Shown piece by piece: positions 7,910-15,910 of a DNA stretch of 24,599 nt. Made by a program: the position numbers and the translations under genes. Source of the stretch: G020354785 sp965602045 (GTDB taxonomy: Bacteria; Bacteroidota; Bacteroidia; Bacteroidales; UBA10428); contig CBFCXR010000019.1 in the NCBI GenBank assembly GCA_965602045.1, positions 1 through 24,599 of the forward strand, written 5' to 3'. The notes under the pieces were generated by a model that worked only from the letters and a program-made list of their open reading frames with translations, was not told where the DNA came from and made no database searches. The stretch's first letter is position 1, and each line of letters opens with the position of its first letter.

Positions 7910-9808
7910 ATGAAACAAGTATTTTTCCTATTACTAGTTCTATGCTCTTTTCAAACAATACAAGCTCAGAAATCAGATGATGTTTTAAGAGTATATTTTA
8001 CAGATGCCGAGTTTTTTATTACTGAAGAAGAATATCTGGATGCTTTGTATGATTACCAGGAATTATTTAATAATGGATTTAATGAAAACGCAAATATTAA
8101 TTATAGGATAGGCATATGCTATTTAAATATACCCGGCCAAAAGGACAAGTCAATTCCTTACTTGTTAAAAGCAATTGAAAATACCAAGACTAATAACAGA
8201 GAGAGCGAATTTAAAGAAGAAAAGGCTCCTTTGGATGCATATTTGTATTTGGGCAATGCTTACAGAATAAATAATAACCTTGAAAAGGCGATTGAATTAT
8301 ATGAAAAATATAAAGAGTTATTGCCCTCTTCAGATGATGCAATTATGGAATACATAAATAAGCAGATTCAGGCATGTAATGCTGCTATAAAATTCATGGA
8401 AAATCCGGTAGATATAAAAAAGACTAACCTTGGTAATACAGTGAATACCTCCTCATCAGATTATAAAGCAGTGATATCAGGAGATGGTAATACGTTGATC
8501 TTTATGAAAGAATTACCGTTTTATGATGCTATTTTCTTTTCAAGACTTGAAAATCGGCAATGGACAGAGCCTGTTAATATTACCCCACAAATCCAGTCAG
8601 ATGGGGATCAATATGTATCATCAGTATCATACGATGGAACACATCTCTTTTTAACCAAAGAAGATAATTTCAATAGCGATATCTATATCAGCACATACGA
8701 GAATGGACAATGGGCAAAATCGACACCTTTGCACAAACCTATAAATACTAAGTACTGGGAATCCCATGCAAGTATTTCAAAAGATGGCAGAACACTATTT
8801 TTTACAAGTAACCGAAGAGGAGGACATGGTGCAACGGATATATTTAAATCTGTCATGGATGAAGAAGATGAGTGGAGTGATCCGATAAACCTGGGTAGTA
8901 CTATTAATACCACGTTGAACGAAGATACTCCCTTTATTACTGAAGATGGGAGTTCGCTGTTTTTTAGTTCCCAGGGACATAACAGTATGGGTGGTTATGA
9001 TATTTTTGTTTCCAGACTGGACGGAGAGGGTGATTGGGGTATCCCTGAAAATTTAGGCTATCCTATAAATACTACGGATGATGATCTGTTTTATTACCCC
9101 TGGAATAATGGGCAGGTTGCATATGTTGCACTATTTGAAAAAGATAGCTATGGGAAAGAAGATATTTACACATTAAAATTAGCATCTGTAGCTATTGCTG
9201 AAGAAGCTATTGCTGAAAAAATTGAAACAGCCGTTGATAAGGGAGATTCTTTACGAAAGGTAATTATTGAAGAAAAAATTGAAGAAGTACCGCTGGATGA
9301 GAAGGTAGCTGAAGTGGAAGAGAAGATAGCTGAAGTTGTAAAGGAAGAAATTATTGAAAAAGAAGAAGAAAAAGTCCCGGAACCAGTGATAATGGAATTT
9401 GAATTACGTCCTGTATATTTCAAATTTGACGACTATGGTCTTTCTGAAAAAGGGAAAATTGAATTGGATAATGTTGCATCTCTTTTGGCGAATTACAAAA
9501 ATCTTAAAGCAGAACTAAACGGGCATACTGATTCAAAGGGACCTGACGAATATAACCAGAAATTATCCTCCAAAAGAGCTTTATCTGCTTTAAATTATTT
9601 AGTTAGTAAAGGAATAAATACAGACAGATTACAGGCCATTGGCTTAGGCGAAACTAAATTTGCAGCAATTAACAAAAATAAGGACGGTTCAGATAACGCT
9701 GAAGGAAGAAAACTGAACCGAAGAGTAGAATTTGAAATAACTGGAATTGAAAAGAATAATATTATTATTAAAAAAATAGAAATTCCTGAACACTTACGAA
9801 TAAAATAA
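7910..9808 (+). CDS. TPR-PD40 protein 3 with charged linker and OmpA domain
   Basis: Third paralogue (632 aa). A clear signal peptide is predicted to be cut at QA/QKSDD (residues 19-20). TPR-like helices lie at about 25-160 and a PD40 propeller at about 185-421 (LFFTSNRRGGHGATDI, LFFSSQGHNSMGGYD). Instead of the regulatory beta-sandwich of paralogue 2, a linker of about 75 residues rich in Glu, Lys, Ala, Ile and Val (about 423-498, AIAEEAIAEK, EKVAEVEEKIAEV) leads to an OmpA C-terminal domain (about 500-615). That domain has NGHTDS with D541 and SSKRALS with R556, the residues that grip the diaminopimelate of peptidoglycan in OmpA proteins. It is probably a periplasmic protein tethered to the cell wall. 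The linker may be a long helix that spaces propeller from wall. The next paralogue starts 15 bases after its stop, so 7910-11119 is likely one operon. Confidence 0.87.
   Translation: MKQVFFLLLVLCSFQTIQAQKSDDVLRVYFTDAEFFITEEEYLDALYDYQELFNNGFNENANINYRIGICYLNIPGQKDKSIPYLLKAIENTKTNNRESEFKEEKAPLDAYLYLGNAYRINNNLEKAIELYEKYKELLPSSDDAIMEYINKQIQACNAAIKFMENPVDIKKTNLGNTVNTSSSDYKAVISGDGNTLIFMKELPFYDAIFFSRLENRQWTEPVNITPQIQSDGDQYVSSVSYDGTHLFLTKEDNFNSDIYISTYENGQWAKSTPLHKPINTKYWESHASISKDGRTLFFTSNRRGGHGATDIFKSVMDEEDEWSDPINLGSTINTTLNEDTPFITEDGSSLFFSSQGHNSMGGYDIFVSRLDGEGDWGIPENLGYPINTTDDDLFYYPWNNGQVAYVALFEKDSYGKEDIYTLKLASVAIAEEAIAEKIETAVDKGDSLRKVIIEEKIEEVPLDEKVAEVEEKIAEVVKEEIIEKEEEKVPEPVIMEFELRPVYFKFDDYGLSEKGKIELDNVASLLANYKNLKAELNGHTDSKGPDEYNQKLSSKRALSALNYLVSKGINTDRLQAIGLGETKFAAINKNKDGSDNAEGRKLNRRVEFEITGIEKNNIIIKKIEIPEHLRIK
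9191..9340 (+). repeat. Short in-frame tandem repeats encoding the Glu/Lys linker
   Basis: Two imperfect direct repeats lie in the linker of the third paralogue. A 15-base unit occurs twice (9191-9205 and 9206-9220, AIAEE/AIAEK). A 21-base unit occurs twice (9299-9319 and 9320-9340, EKVAEVE/EKIAEVV). Both keep the frame, suggesting that the linker grew by in-frame duplication. Confidence 0.7.
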
Positions 9809-9823
9809 ACAAATGATTTCATT

Positions 9824-11119
9824 ATGAGATATTTACTATTTCTATTTCCTTTATTTTTTGTGTTTTGGGATAATTTGAACTGCCAGGTTGAGGAAGACCT
9901 TTTGGAATGTTACAAAGAAGCTGAATATTTTTTCAATCGCGGTGAGCACGAAGAGGCTGCATACTACTATCTGCTGTTAATTAAGCACGATCCTGATAAT
10001 GCCAATTTTAATTTCAGAACCGGAGAAAATTATCTTAAAATCTCCGGAAAAGAAACTATGGCTATTCCCTATCTTGAAAAAGCGGCACAAAATATTACAG
10101 AAAAGAATAAATATAAAAGAAAATCATTTGAGGAAACAAAAGCGCCCTTACATGTATATTTTTATTTAGGGAATGCCTACCGGATAAACAATGAGCTTGA
10201 TAAGTCCCTTGAGTCATACAAAACATTTGTCAATTCTCCATATTATAACGGTAACTATAACCAATCAATAGTTGAGAATGAAATAAAATCATGTGAAAGA
10301 GCGAAAATTATACAAGATTCACCGATAATATTTAAGGAAGTACCTCTTAATAATTTAATAAATACTTCAGCAATTGAAATTAATCCTGTAGTATCAGGAG
10401 ATGGAAAATCATTAGTATTTATAAGAAAACTTAAGTTTTATGATGCTATTTTTTATTCGAAAATCGAAACTGATGATTGGATAAATCCGGTAAATATTAA
10501 TCCTCAAATTATTTCTGACGGAGATTTTTCCCCCACTTCCTTTTCTTTTGATGGAAAAGAACTCTATCTTATAAAAAAGACTAAATACGAAACAGATATA
10601 TATGTCAGCAATCTGATAGAAGGAAAATGGTCAAAAGCTGAAAAGCTGAACAGTAATATTAATTCTCTCTCAAATGAGACACACGCCAGTATTTCAGGAG
10701 ACGGAAATTTATTATATTTTACCAGTGACAGGCATGGAGGGAAAAGAGGTTTGGATATCTATGTTTCAGAAAAAGATAAAAGTAACCAATGGAGTAAGGC
10801 AAAGAAGCTGGGAAAAGTGATAAATACCAAATTCGATGAAGAAACTCCCTGTATAACTAACGGCGGGAAAAGGCTTTTTTTCAGTTCAAAAGGACATTAC
10901 AATATGGGGGGATTTGATATTTTCTATTCCGACTATAACGGGAAAAATTGGTCGGTGCCTGTTAATATAGGCTATCCTGTTAACAACACAGGTGATAACC
11001 TGTTTTATTACCCGCTGAATGGAGGTAAAGTAGCATATATATCAAAGTTCGATTCGAAAGGCAGTGAAAACAAGGAACTCTATCGGCTTGAAATATATTC
11101 AAATTTGCCGGAAGAATAA
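9824..11119 (+). CDS. TPR-PD40 protein 4, no C-terminal anchor domain
   Basis: Shortest paralogue (431 aa): a hydrophobic N-terminal export signal ending near LNCQVEED, TPR-like helices (about 25-165), and a PD40 propeller (about 186-425; LLYFTSDRHGGKRGLDI, LFFSSKGHYNMGGFD). It stops a few residues after the last blade (ELYRLEIYSNLPEE). Translating on past the stop shows no remnant of an OmpA, SPOR or regulatory domain, so this looks like a genuine short form rather than a recent truncation. A lipoprotein cleavage at C20 is conceivable, but the preceding residues (NLN) do not fit a lipobox well. With no wall or membrane anchor, it is presumably a soluble periplasmic partner or held by other paralogues. 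The start overlaps a four-codon leader ORF (9813-9827). Probably cotranscribed with the gene ending at 9808. Confidence 0.85.
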   Translation: MRYLLFLFPLFFVFWDNLNCQVEEDLLECYKEAEYFFNRGEHEEAAYYYLLLIKHDPDNANFNFRTGENYLKISGKETMAIPYLEKAAQNITEKNKYKRKSFEETKAPLHVYFYLGNAYRINNELDKSLESYKTFVNSPYYNGNYNQSIVENEIKSCERAKIIQDSPIIFKEVPLNNLINTSAIEINPVVSGDGKSLVFIRKLKFYDAIFYSKIETDDWINPVNINPQIISDGDFSPTSFSFDGKELYLIKKTKYETDIYVSNLIEGKWSKAEKLNSNINSLSNETHASISGDGNLLYFTSDRHGGKRGLDIYVSEKDKSNQWSKAKKLGKVINTKFDEETPCITNGGKRLFFSSKGHYNMGGFDIFYSDYNGKNWSVPVNIGYPVNNTGDNLFYYPLNGGKVAYISKFDSKGSENKELYRLEIYSNLPEE

Positions 11120-11284
11120 ACACCAGATAAAGAATTGCCCGTTTAGCCCGGTTGAATATTTCTTACATTAATCTATCCATCCAATAATAAATTATTGACT
11201 CTCTTTAATTTTCTTAATAACCTAACGGATGAAATACATTATGAATTGTTGAAAATTAATATCATACAACAAGGTAAAATATTG

Positions 11285-11292
11285 TATTTTTG
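11285..11292 (+). promoter_or_regulatory. Candidate -7 element upstream of paralogue 5
   Basis: TATTTTTG fits TAnnTTTG and ends 64 bases before the chosen ATG at 11357. It is followed in the leader by a 7-bp hairpin (GCTATTT, AAAA loop, AAATAGC; 11302-11319). No -33 box is evident. The rest of the 11120-11356 gap shows nothing recognisable. Confidence 0.35.
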
Positions 11293-11356
11293 TGTTAATG
11301 AGCTATTTAAAAAAATAGCAATAATTAATTCTTATATTGTGAGGGAATTATTAAAT

Positions 11357-13126
11357 ATGTGGTATTTAACCCCGTTGTTCTTATTTACTGTATTACATTT
11401 ATCTGTATTACCTACTTACTCCCAGTCTGATAATAAACAATTAAGGGAAAATTTCCTGTACGGTGAATACTATTTATCAAAGCATAAATATAGAGAGGCC
11501 CTTCCGTTTTACCTGTCAATCTATCAAAACGATAGCCTAAACGCTAATATTAATTATAGAATAGGGCAGTGTTATATAAATATCAGAGGTGAAAAACTAA
11601 AATCCATTCCCTATCTTGAAAAAGCTTCAAGAAATATAACAAGCAAGTATATTTCAGGGAAATACGATACTGATGCTGCTTCAATCGAAGCATTATTACT
11701 ACTTGGAGAGGCCTATCAGAGGGGCAATCATTTAAATAAGGCATTACAAAAATACCTGGATTATAAAGATCAGCTTACACCAAAAGATAAAAAAAATCTG
11801 AAAAAAGCAGACTTAAAAATCCAAAGTATTGATGTCGCAAAACAAGAACTTGATAAGCCCGCTGATTTAAAGCTAACAAGTCTGGGAAGCAATATCAACT
11901 CAAGATTTTCTGACTATAATCCGGTTGTACCGGATGACGAAAGTATATTAATTTTCACTTCATTCTGGGAATCAGCCGATTTAATTTTCCAATCAATTAA
12001 CAACAACGGCGAATGGACGGAACCTATAGATATTACCCAGGAACTAGGCTCTGAAGGTGATTGTTATACAGGTGCAATCTCACGTGACGGAAAGGAATTA
12101 TATATAATAAAGCAGGGTAACTATAATAGTGATATTTATGTTAGCTACTACAATGGCAATAAATGGTCTACTGCCCGGAAGCTGAACAAAAAAGTCAATT
12201 CAAATGAACAGGAAACCAGCATAACAATATCATCTGATGGTAATGTAATTTATTTCAGCAGTAATAGAGCAGGTGGAGAAGGGGGATTTGACATATATAA
12301 ATCAGAGAAGAAGGATGGGGAATGGGACAAGCCGGTAAATCTTGGCGCTTCAGTAAATACACAATATAACGAAGAAGCCCCGTATATATTAGATAATATA
12401 CTGCTATTCAGTTCAGAAGGACACAGAAATATGGGAGGAATGGATATTTTTTACTCAACCTTAACAGATGACAATACCTGGTCAGAACCTATAAATATAG
12501 GTAGCCCGATTAATACAACAAATGACGACTTATTTATTATACATAATGATAACAGGGAAATTTCATATTTCTCAAAATTTGATCCTAACGGATATGGGAA
12601 GCATGACATTTTTAAACTGGAAGCACGGCTTGAGGAAGTATTGAAAAAAAATATTATCGAAAATCATGATGAGGTCATTGCCGGGATAGCCGGACAGGAT
12701 ACTATCACAGAAGACAGGATTGAACTCGCTTCCATAAATATGGATAATAAAACAGATACTGATACTTATCTTAATACTGATGCAGTAACTGATAATTATA
12801 ATTATGCTCAGGAATATAACAGTGACACTCTTGAATCAAATACGATATTTAATAATAAGGAACCCATTAATGAAGAAATCCCATACTATACAGTACAAAT
12901 AATGGCATTGAGAAAACCTGTTAATCCCGGCTATTTTAAAAACCTTGATAAAGTAAAAGTTCATAAAGGTGATGATTTGCTTAACCGGTATACTTATGGT
13001 AAATATTTAGGTTATACACTTGCCAGGAAATACCTTGAAAAAGCTTGTAAGTTAGGTTATAAAGATGCTTTTATAAGAGATATAAAATCAGTTTCAAATT
13101 ATAATGAATATCATTTCAATGAATAA
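11357..13126 (+). CDS. TPR-PD40 protein 5 with SPOR-like C-terminus
   Basis: Fifth paralogue (589 aa from ATG 11357). The frame stays open upstream to a TTG at 11195, but the ATG gives a proper signal peptide (MWYLTPLFLFTVLHLS ... TYS/QSDNK) matching its paralogues, and a -7-like element lies between the two starts. TPR helices occupy about 25-165 and a PD40 propeller about 190-430 (VIYFSSNRAGGEGGFDI, LLFSSEGHRNMGGMD). An Asn/Asp/Thr-rich linker (about 440-505) leads to a SPOR-like domain from I508: YYTVQIMALRKPV, then KVHKGDDLLNRYTYGKY and GYKDAFI. SPOR domains bind peptidoglycan with denuded glycan strands at division sites; this Bacteroidota variant probably also ties the protein to the wall. 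The gene therefore has a different wall-binding module from paralogues 2 and 3. The GNAT gene overlaps its 3' end by up to 23 bases, implying translational coupling. Confidence 0.87.
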   Translation: MWYLTPLFLFTVLHLSVLPTYSQSDNKQLRENFLYGEYYLSKHKYREALPFYLSIYQNDSLNANINYRIGQCYINIRGEKLKSIPYLEKASRNITSKYISGKYDTDAASIEALLLLGEAYQRGNHLNKALQKYLDYKDQLTPKDKKNLKKADLKIQSIDVAKQELDKPADLKLTSLGSNINSRFSDYNPVVPDDESILIFTSFWESADLIFQSINNNGEWTEPIDITQELGSEGDCYTGAISRDGKELYIIKQGNYNSDIYVSYYNGNKWSTARKLNKKVNSNEQETSITISSDGNVIYFSSNRAGGEGGFDIYKSEKKDGEWDKPVNLGASVNTQYNEEAPYILDNILLFSSEGHRNMGGMDIFYSTLTDDNTWSEPINIGSPINTTNDDLFIIHNDNREISYFSKFDPNGYGKHDIFKLEARLEEVLKKNIIENHDEVIAGIAGQDTITEDRIELASINMDNKTDTDTYLNTDAVTDNYNYAQEYNSDTLESNTIFNNKEPINEEIPYYTVQIMALRKPVNPGYFKNLDKVKVHKGDDLLNRYTYGKYLGYTLARKYLEKACKLGYKDAFIRDIKSVSNYNEYHFNE

Positions 13127-13670
13127 AAATAAAACTAGTAAGCCCGGGATAATCTTAAGAGCTCTTGAACTTTCTGATATAGACTTATTATATAACTGGG
13201 AGAATGACCGCGAAATATGGCTGGTTAGTAATACAATTGTTCCATATTCCAAACATATATTAAAAAAATATTTGGATAATTCTCATCTTGATATTTATCA
13301 AACCAAACAATTACGTTTAATGATAGATCTAAAAATTGAGAATCTTAAAAATCCGAAAACCATTGGTACTATAGATTTGTTTGATTTTGATCCATTTCAT
13401 AACAGAGCTGGTGTCGGTATTTTAATCGGGGATAAAAGCAAGCGTAAAAAAGGTTATGCTTCAAAAGCTCTTGAAAGTCTTATAGATTATGCTTTTCATA
13501 CACTACAACTAAATCAGATTTACTGTAATATTCTTACAGATAATAAAGAAAGCCTGAGCCTTTTTCAAAAACACGGATTTAAAATAATCGGCGAAAAGAA
13601 AGAATGGATCAAGATACCCGGAGGATTTACAGATGAATATATGCTTCAACTTTTAAATTTTTTAGATTAA
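13104..13670 (+). CDS. GNAT-family N-acetyltransferase (RimJ/RimL or SpeG-like)
   Basis: A 188-aa protein of the Acetyltransf_3/GNAT fold. The N-terminal beta-strand LRALELSDIDLLYNWENDRE is typical of RimJ/RimL- and SpeG-type enzymes. The acetyl-CoA pyrophosphate loop appears as KSKRKKGYASKALESLIDYA (Q/RxxGxA type). The C-terminal part has CNILTDNKESLSLFQKHGFK, the usual family ending in which Asn and Phe line the CoA site. It should transfer acetyl from acetyl-CoA to an amine; the substrate (protein N-terminus, polyamine or amino sugar) cannot be told. Two starts are possible: ATG 13104 (used here) and ATG 13119 (five codons shorter, 8-base overlap with the preceding stop). Either way it overlaps the fifth paralogue and is probably coupled to it. 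An amino-sugar substrate would fit the polysaccharide context, but that is inference. Confidence 0.87.
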   Translation: MNIISMNKNKTSKPGIILRALELSDIDLLYNWENDREIWLVSNTIVPYSKHILKKYLDNSHLDIYQTKQLRLMIDLKIENLKNPKTIGTIDLFDFDPFHNRAGVGILIGDKSKRKKGYASKALESLIDYAFHTLQLNQIYCNILTDNKESLSLFQKHGFKIIGEKKEWIKIPGGFTDEYMLQLLNFLD

Positions 13671-13780
13671 ATTCATTAATTAGCCTGTTGTAAAAAAAAA
13701 TATTAACTTTAATATAAAACTGTTATTCAAATATTTATTAGATTTAATGAACAATTTTTTAAAAAAAATAAAGGTTTTAT

Positions 13781-13813
13781 TTAAAAATCAACTTATATTT
13801 AATTGATTTTTAA
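13781..13813. repeat. 11-bp inverted repeat overlapping a promoter
   Basis: TTAAAAATCAA (13781-13791) and TTGATTTTTAA (13803-13813) are perfect 11-bp inverted arms separated by 11 bases. The right arm runs into the TAATTTTG element at 13811-13818, so a protein bound here would cover the promoter. The gap 13671-13882 is otherwise A/T-rich with no gene. Confidence 0.5.
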
Positions 13814-13818
13814 TTTTG
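13811..13818 (+). promoter_or_regulatory. Candidate -7 element of the SPOR-Wza-Wzc operon
   Basis: TAATTTTG fits TAnnTTTG and would give a leader of roughly 55-60 bases before the TTG start at 13883. The -33 position falls inside the inverted repeat and lacks TTTG, consistent with a promoter that is weak or needs an activator. Confidence 0.4.
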
Positions 13819-13882
13819 TATATAATCTGGTTATTTAAATTCTAATTATTATAGAATTTTTTATTTATTTAAAAGACTACCA

Positions 13883-15886
13883 TTGAGTATATTATTTTTA
13901 TACAAAAATATTAAAGGCTTTGTTATTGTAGCTCCCGTATATTTAGTATTATTCCTTTACTCTACCAGCTTTCTATTTTGTCAGCAAGATGATTTTATAA
14001 GATCTTTGTTAAGTGGTTCTGACATAAAAAAACTTGATAAGACTAAAGATTATGAGATTCTGGCTGAAAAATTAGTAGAGGAGGCTAATGAATTATATAT
14101 GGAGACATTTGCCGTACAGGGAAATTATGATCTTGATGAAAAAGCCATTAGCAAAAAAGTAAAACAATTGGAATCCAAAGCTCAGAAAAAGCAATTAGAA
14201 GCAACAAAGTACTATGAATTAATAAACAGCGCAAAGTTTGGAATATATAAAAAGTATGTTGAAAAATTCTGGTCTGAGTTTGAAGGTGATGAATCAGCTT
14301 TTATTAATGCAAAACTTATCGAAGAACAGTCCAATGATTTTTATTTTCAGGCAAAAAATTTAAGATCTGAAGCAATTAGAACACAAGATAATAAAGAAAA
14401 GGTAGAAAAACTGAATAATGCATATGAGCTGGAGATAAAGTCCCTGGACAAACAACTTAATGCACTCAGTATTTACTATAGCATGGATTATACAGCAGGA
14501 AATGAATTTATTGAACCTGTAACTCCTGTTATAGCAGAAACTCAGGTACCTGAAACAGAACCAGAACAAGAAGATGTTTATTACGATGTGCCGATTATCC
14601 AGGAAACAGAGACATCACCACCAATAACAGAAATAATACCGGTTATACCATCCGGCACAGCGGTAGAAGGAGATATAAGAGTAAATCAGATGATTATCGA
14701 TATTTATGACAGATATATGGAAGATGAAACCAAATTTCCTTCAACCGTCTTAACCCCTGAAATACTTGCTGGTTTAACATCATTTGATGCTGATAAAATA
14801 AAAAATATCTGGTATTCCTATGCCTATGACACATTGTATGAAGGAATTCCTGAGCCTCCAGCAGAGTTAGTTGCAATATCAGACACTATTACCGGGGAAA
14901 TGGCTTCTGTGGATCAAACAACAGATGTAGTTCCTGAGGAAATTGTGCCTGGCGAATATGAAGAAAGAATTGCTGTTGTCGATGAAGAGATTGGCGAAAC
15001 ATATCATATACCTGCAGATGAACAGGTTATATATAGGGTTCAAATAGCTGCCAATAAGATGCAGTTATCTCAAAGATCACTTAGTAAAATTTATTTTGGT
15101 AATAAGAGAGTTGAAATGATAAATGAAGAGGGATGGTTTAAGTACTCTATTGGTGATTTTGACACTTATGAGGGTGCCAGTAAATTCAGGAAACAATGCG
15201 GAGTCAAAAATGCCTTTATTGTTGCCTACAGGAAAGGTACAAGATTTACGGCCGGTGGTATTGATGAGACAGGTATTACATCAATCCCGGAATCAGCAGA
15301 AGGTATGATTACTTCAAAATACAACGTCGGGCTTTCATTCAGAGTTCAAATTGCTGCTAACAGAGTTCCTATGACAAAAGATCAACTTAAAAGGATATAC
15401 AAAGATAATTATCCGATAGAATTAATAAATGAAGAAGGCTGGTATAAATATCAATTGTTAGGTGTAAGGCTATTTTCCGACGCTTTAAAAATCTTAAGAA
15501 ATGCAGGAATAAAAGGGGCCTTTATTATTGCTTATAATAATAATACTAAGCATAATCTGCATACTGCTGTCAAACGTTCAAAATCTTTGGAAAAAGAAGT
15601 ACAGACTTATGGTAGAAAAGGAAAATTAAATGATATTGAATGGCATGTTCAAATTGCTGCTTCAAGAATCGGACTAAGTCAAAATGAATTATCGCAAATT
15701 TATAGTGGTAATGATAATATCTCTTTGATAATAGAAGATGGGTGGTATAAATACAGGTTGAAAGCAGGGACTTCTTATTCAACAGCTGCAAAAATAAAGC
15801 AAGAATGCGGGGTAGAGAAAGCATTTATTGTAGCTTATTATATTGGGAAAAAAGTACCATTATATAAAGCAATTAATGAATACTAG
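13883..15886 (+). CDS. Exported protein with three C-terminal SPOR-like domains
   Basis: A 667-aa protein read from TTG 13883. No in-frame ATG precedes the hydrophobic signal (IVAPVYLVLFLYSTSFLFC/QQDD), so the TTG start is the only reasonable choice. Residues about 50-205 are charged and helical, probably coiled coil (EKAISKKVKQLESKAQKKQL; EKVEKLNNAYELEIKSLDKQ). A Pro/Glu/Thr-rich linker (about 213-260) follows, then a small conserved-looking segment (VNQMIIDIYDRYMEDETKFP). Three SPOR-like units start at V382, I585 and, between them, L484, with YRVQIAAN, FRVQIAAN and WHVQIAAS and a repeated INEEGW(F/Y)KY and AFI(V/I)AY. SPOR domains bind peptidoglycan, so this is a likely periplasmic wall-bound structural protein. 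It heads an apparent operon with the Wza-like (25 bases away) and Wzc-like genes. Its role in polysaccharide export is inferred from that linkage only. Confidence 0.85.
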   Translation: MSILFLYKNIKGFVIVAPVYLVLFLYSTSFLFCQQDDFIRSLLSGSDIKKLDKTKDYEILAEKLVEEANELYMETFAVQGNYDLDEKAISKKVKQLESKAQKKQLEATKYYELINSAKFGIYKKYVEKFWSEFEGDESAFINAKLIEEQSNDFYFQAKNLRSEAIRTQDNKEKVEKLNNAYELEIKSLDKQLNALSIYYSMDYTAGNEFIEPVTPVIAETQVPETEPEQEDVYYDVPIIQETETSPPITEIIPVIPSGTAVEGDIRVNQMIIDIYDRYMEDETKFPSTVLTPEILAGLTSFDADKIKNIWYSYAYDTLYEGIPEPPAELVAISDTITGEMASVDQTTDVVPEEIVPGEYEERIAVVDEEIGETYHIPADEQVIYRVQIAANKMQLSQRSLSKIYFGNKRVEMINEEGWFKYSIGDFDTYEGASKFRKQCGVKNAFIVAYRKGTRFTAGGIDETGITSIPESAEGMITSKYNVGLSFRVQIAANRVPMTKDQLKRIYKDNYPIELINEEGWYKYQLLGVRLFSDALKILRNAGIKGAFIIAYNNNTKHNLHTAVKRSKSLEKEVQTYGRKGKLNDIEWHVQIAASRIGLSQNELSQIYSGNDNISLIIEDGWYKYRLKAGTSYSTAAKIKQECGVEKAFIVAYYIGKKVPLYKAINEY

Positions 15887-15910
15887 TATATTTAATATTA
15901 ACTAAATATT

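Noticed and set aside
11195..11356. Possible 54-residue N-terminal extension of paralogue 5 from a TTG start
   Set aside because: It would bury the signal peptide and has no counterpart in the other four paralogues; ATG 11357 gives the normal layout.
2744..13126. A complete type IX secretion locus
   Set aside because: Only PorE-like architecture is seen. No PorP, PorK, PorL, PorM, PorN or T9SS C-terminal signal was found.
15026..15850. DNA-level repeat such as CRISPR or recent gene duplication in the triple SPOR region
   Set aside because: Similarity is at the protein level with diverged codons and about 300-base spacing, so it is an old domain duplication.
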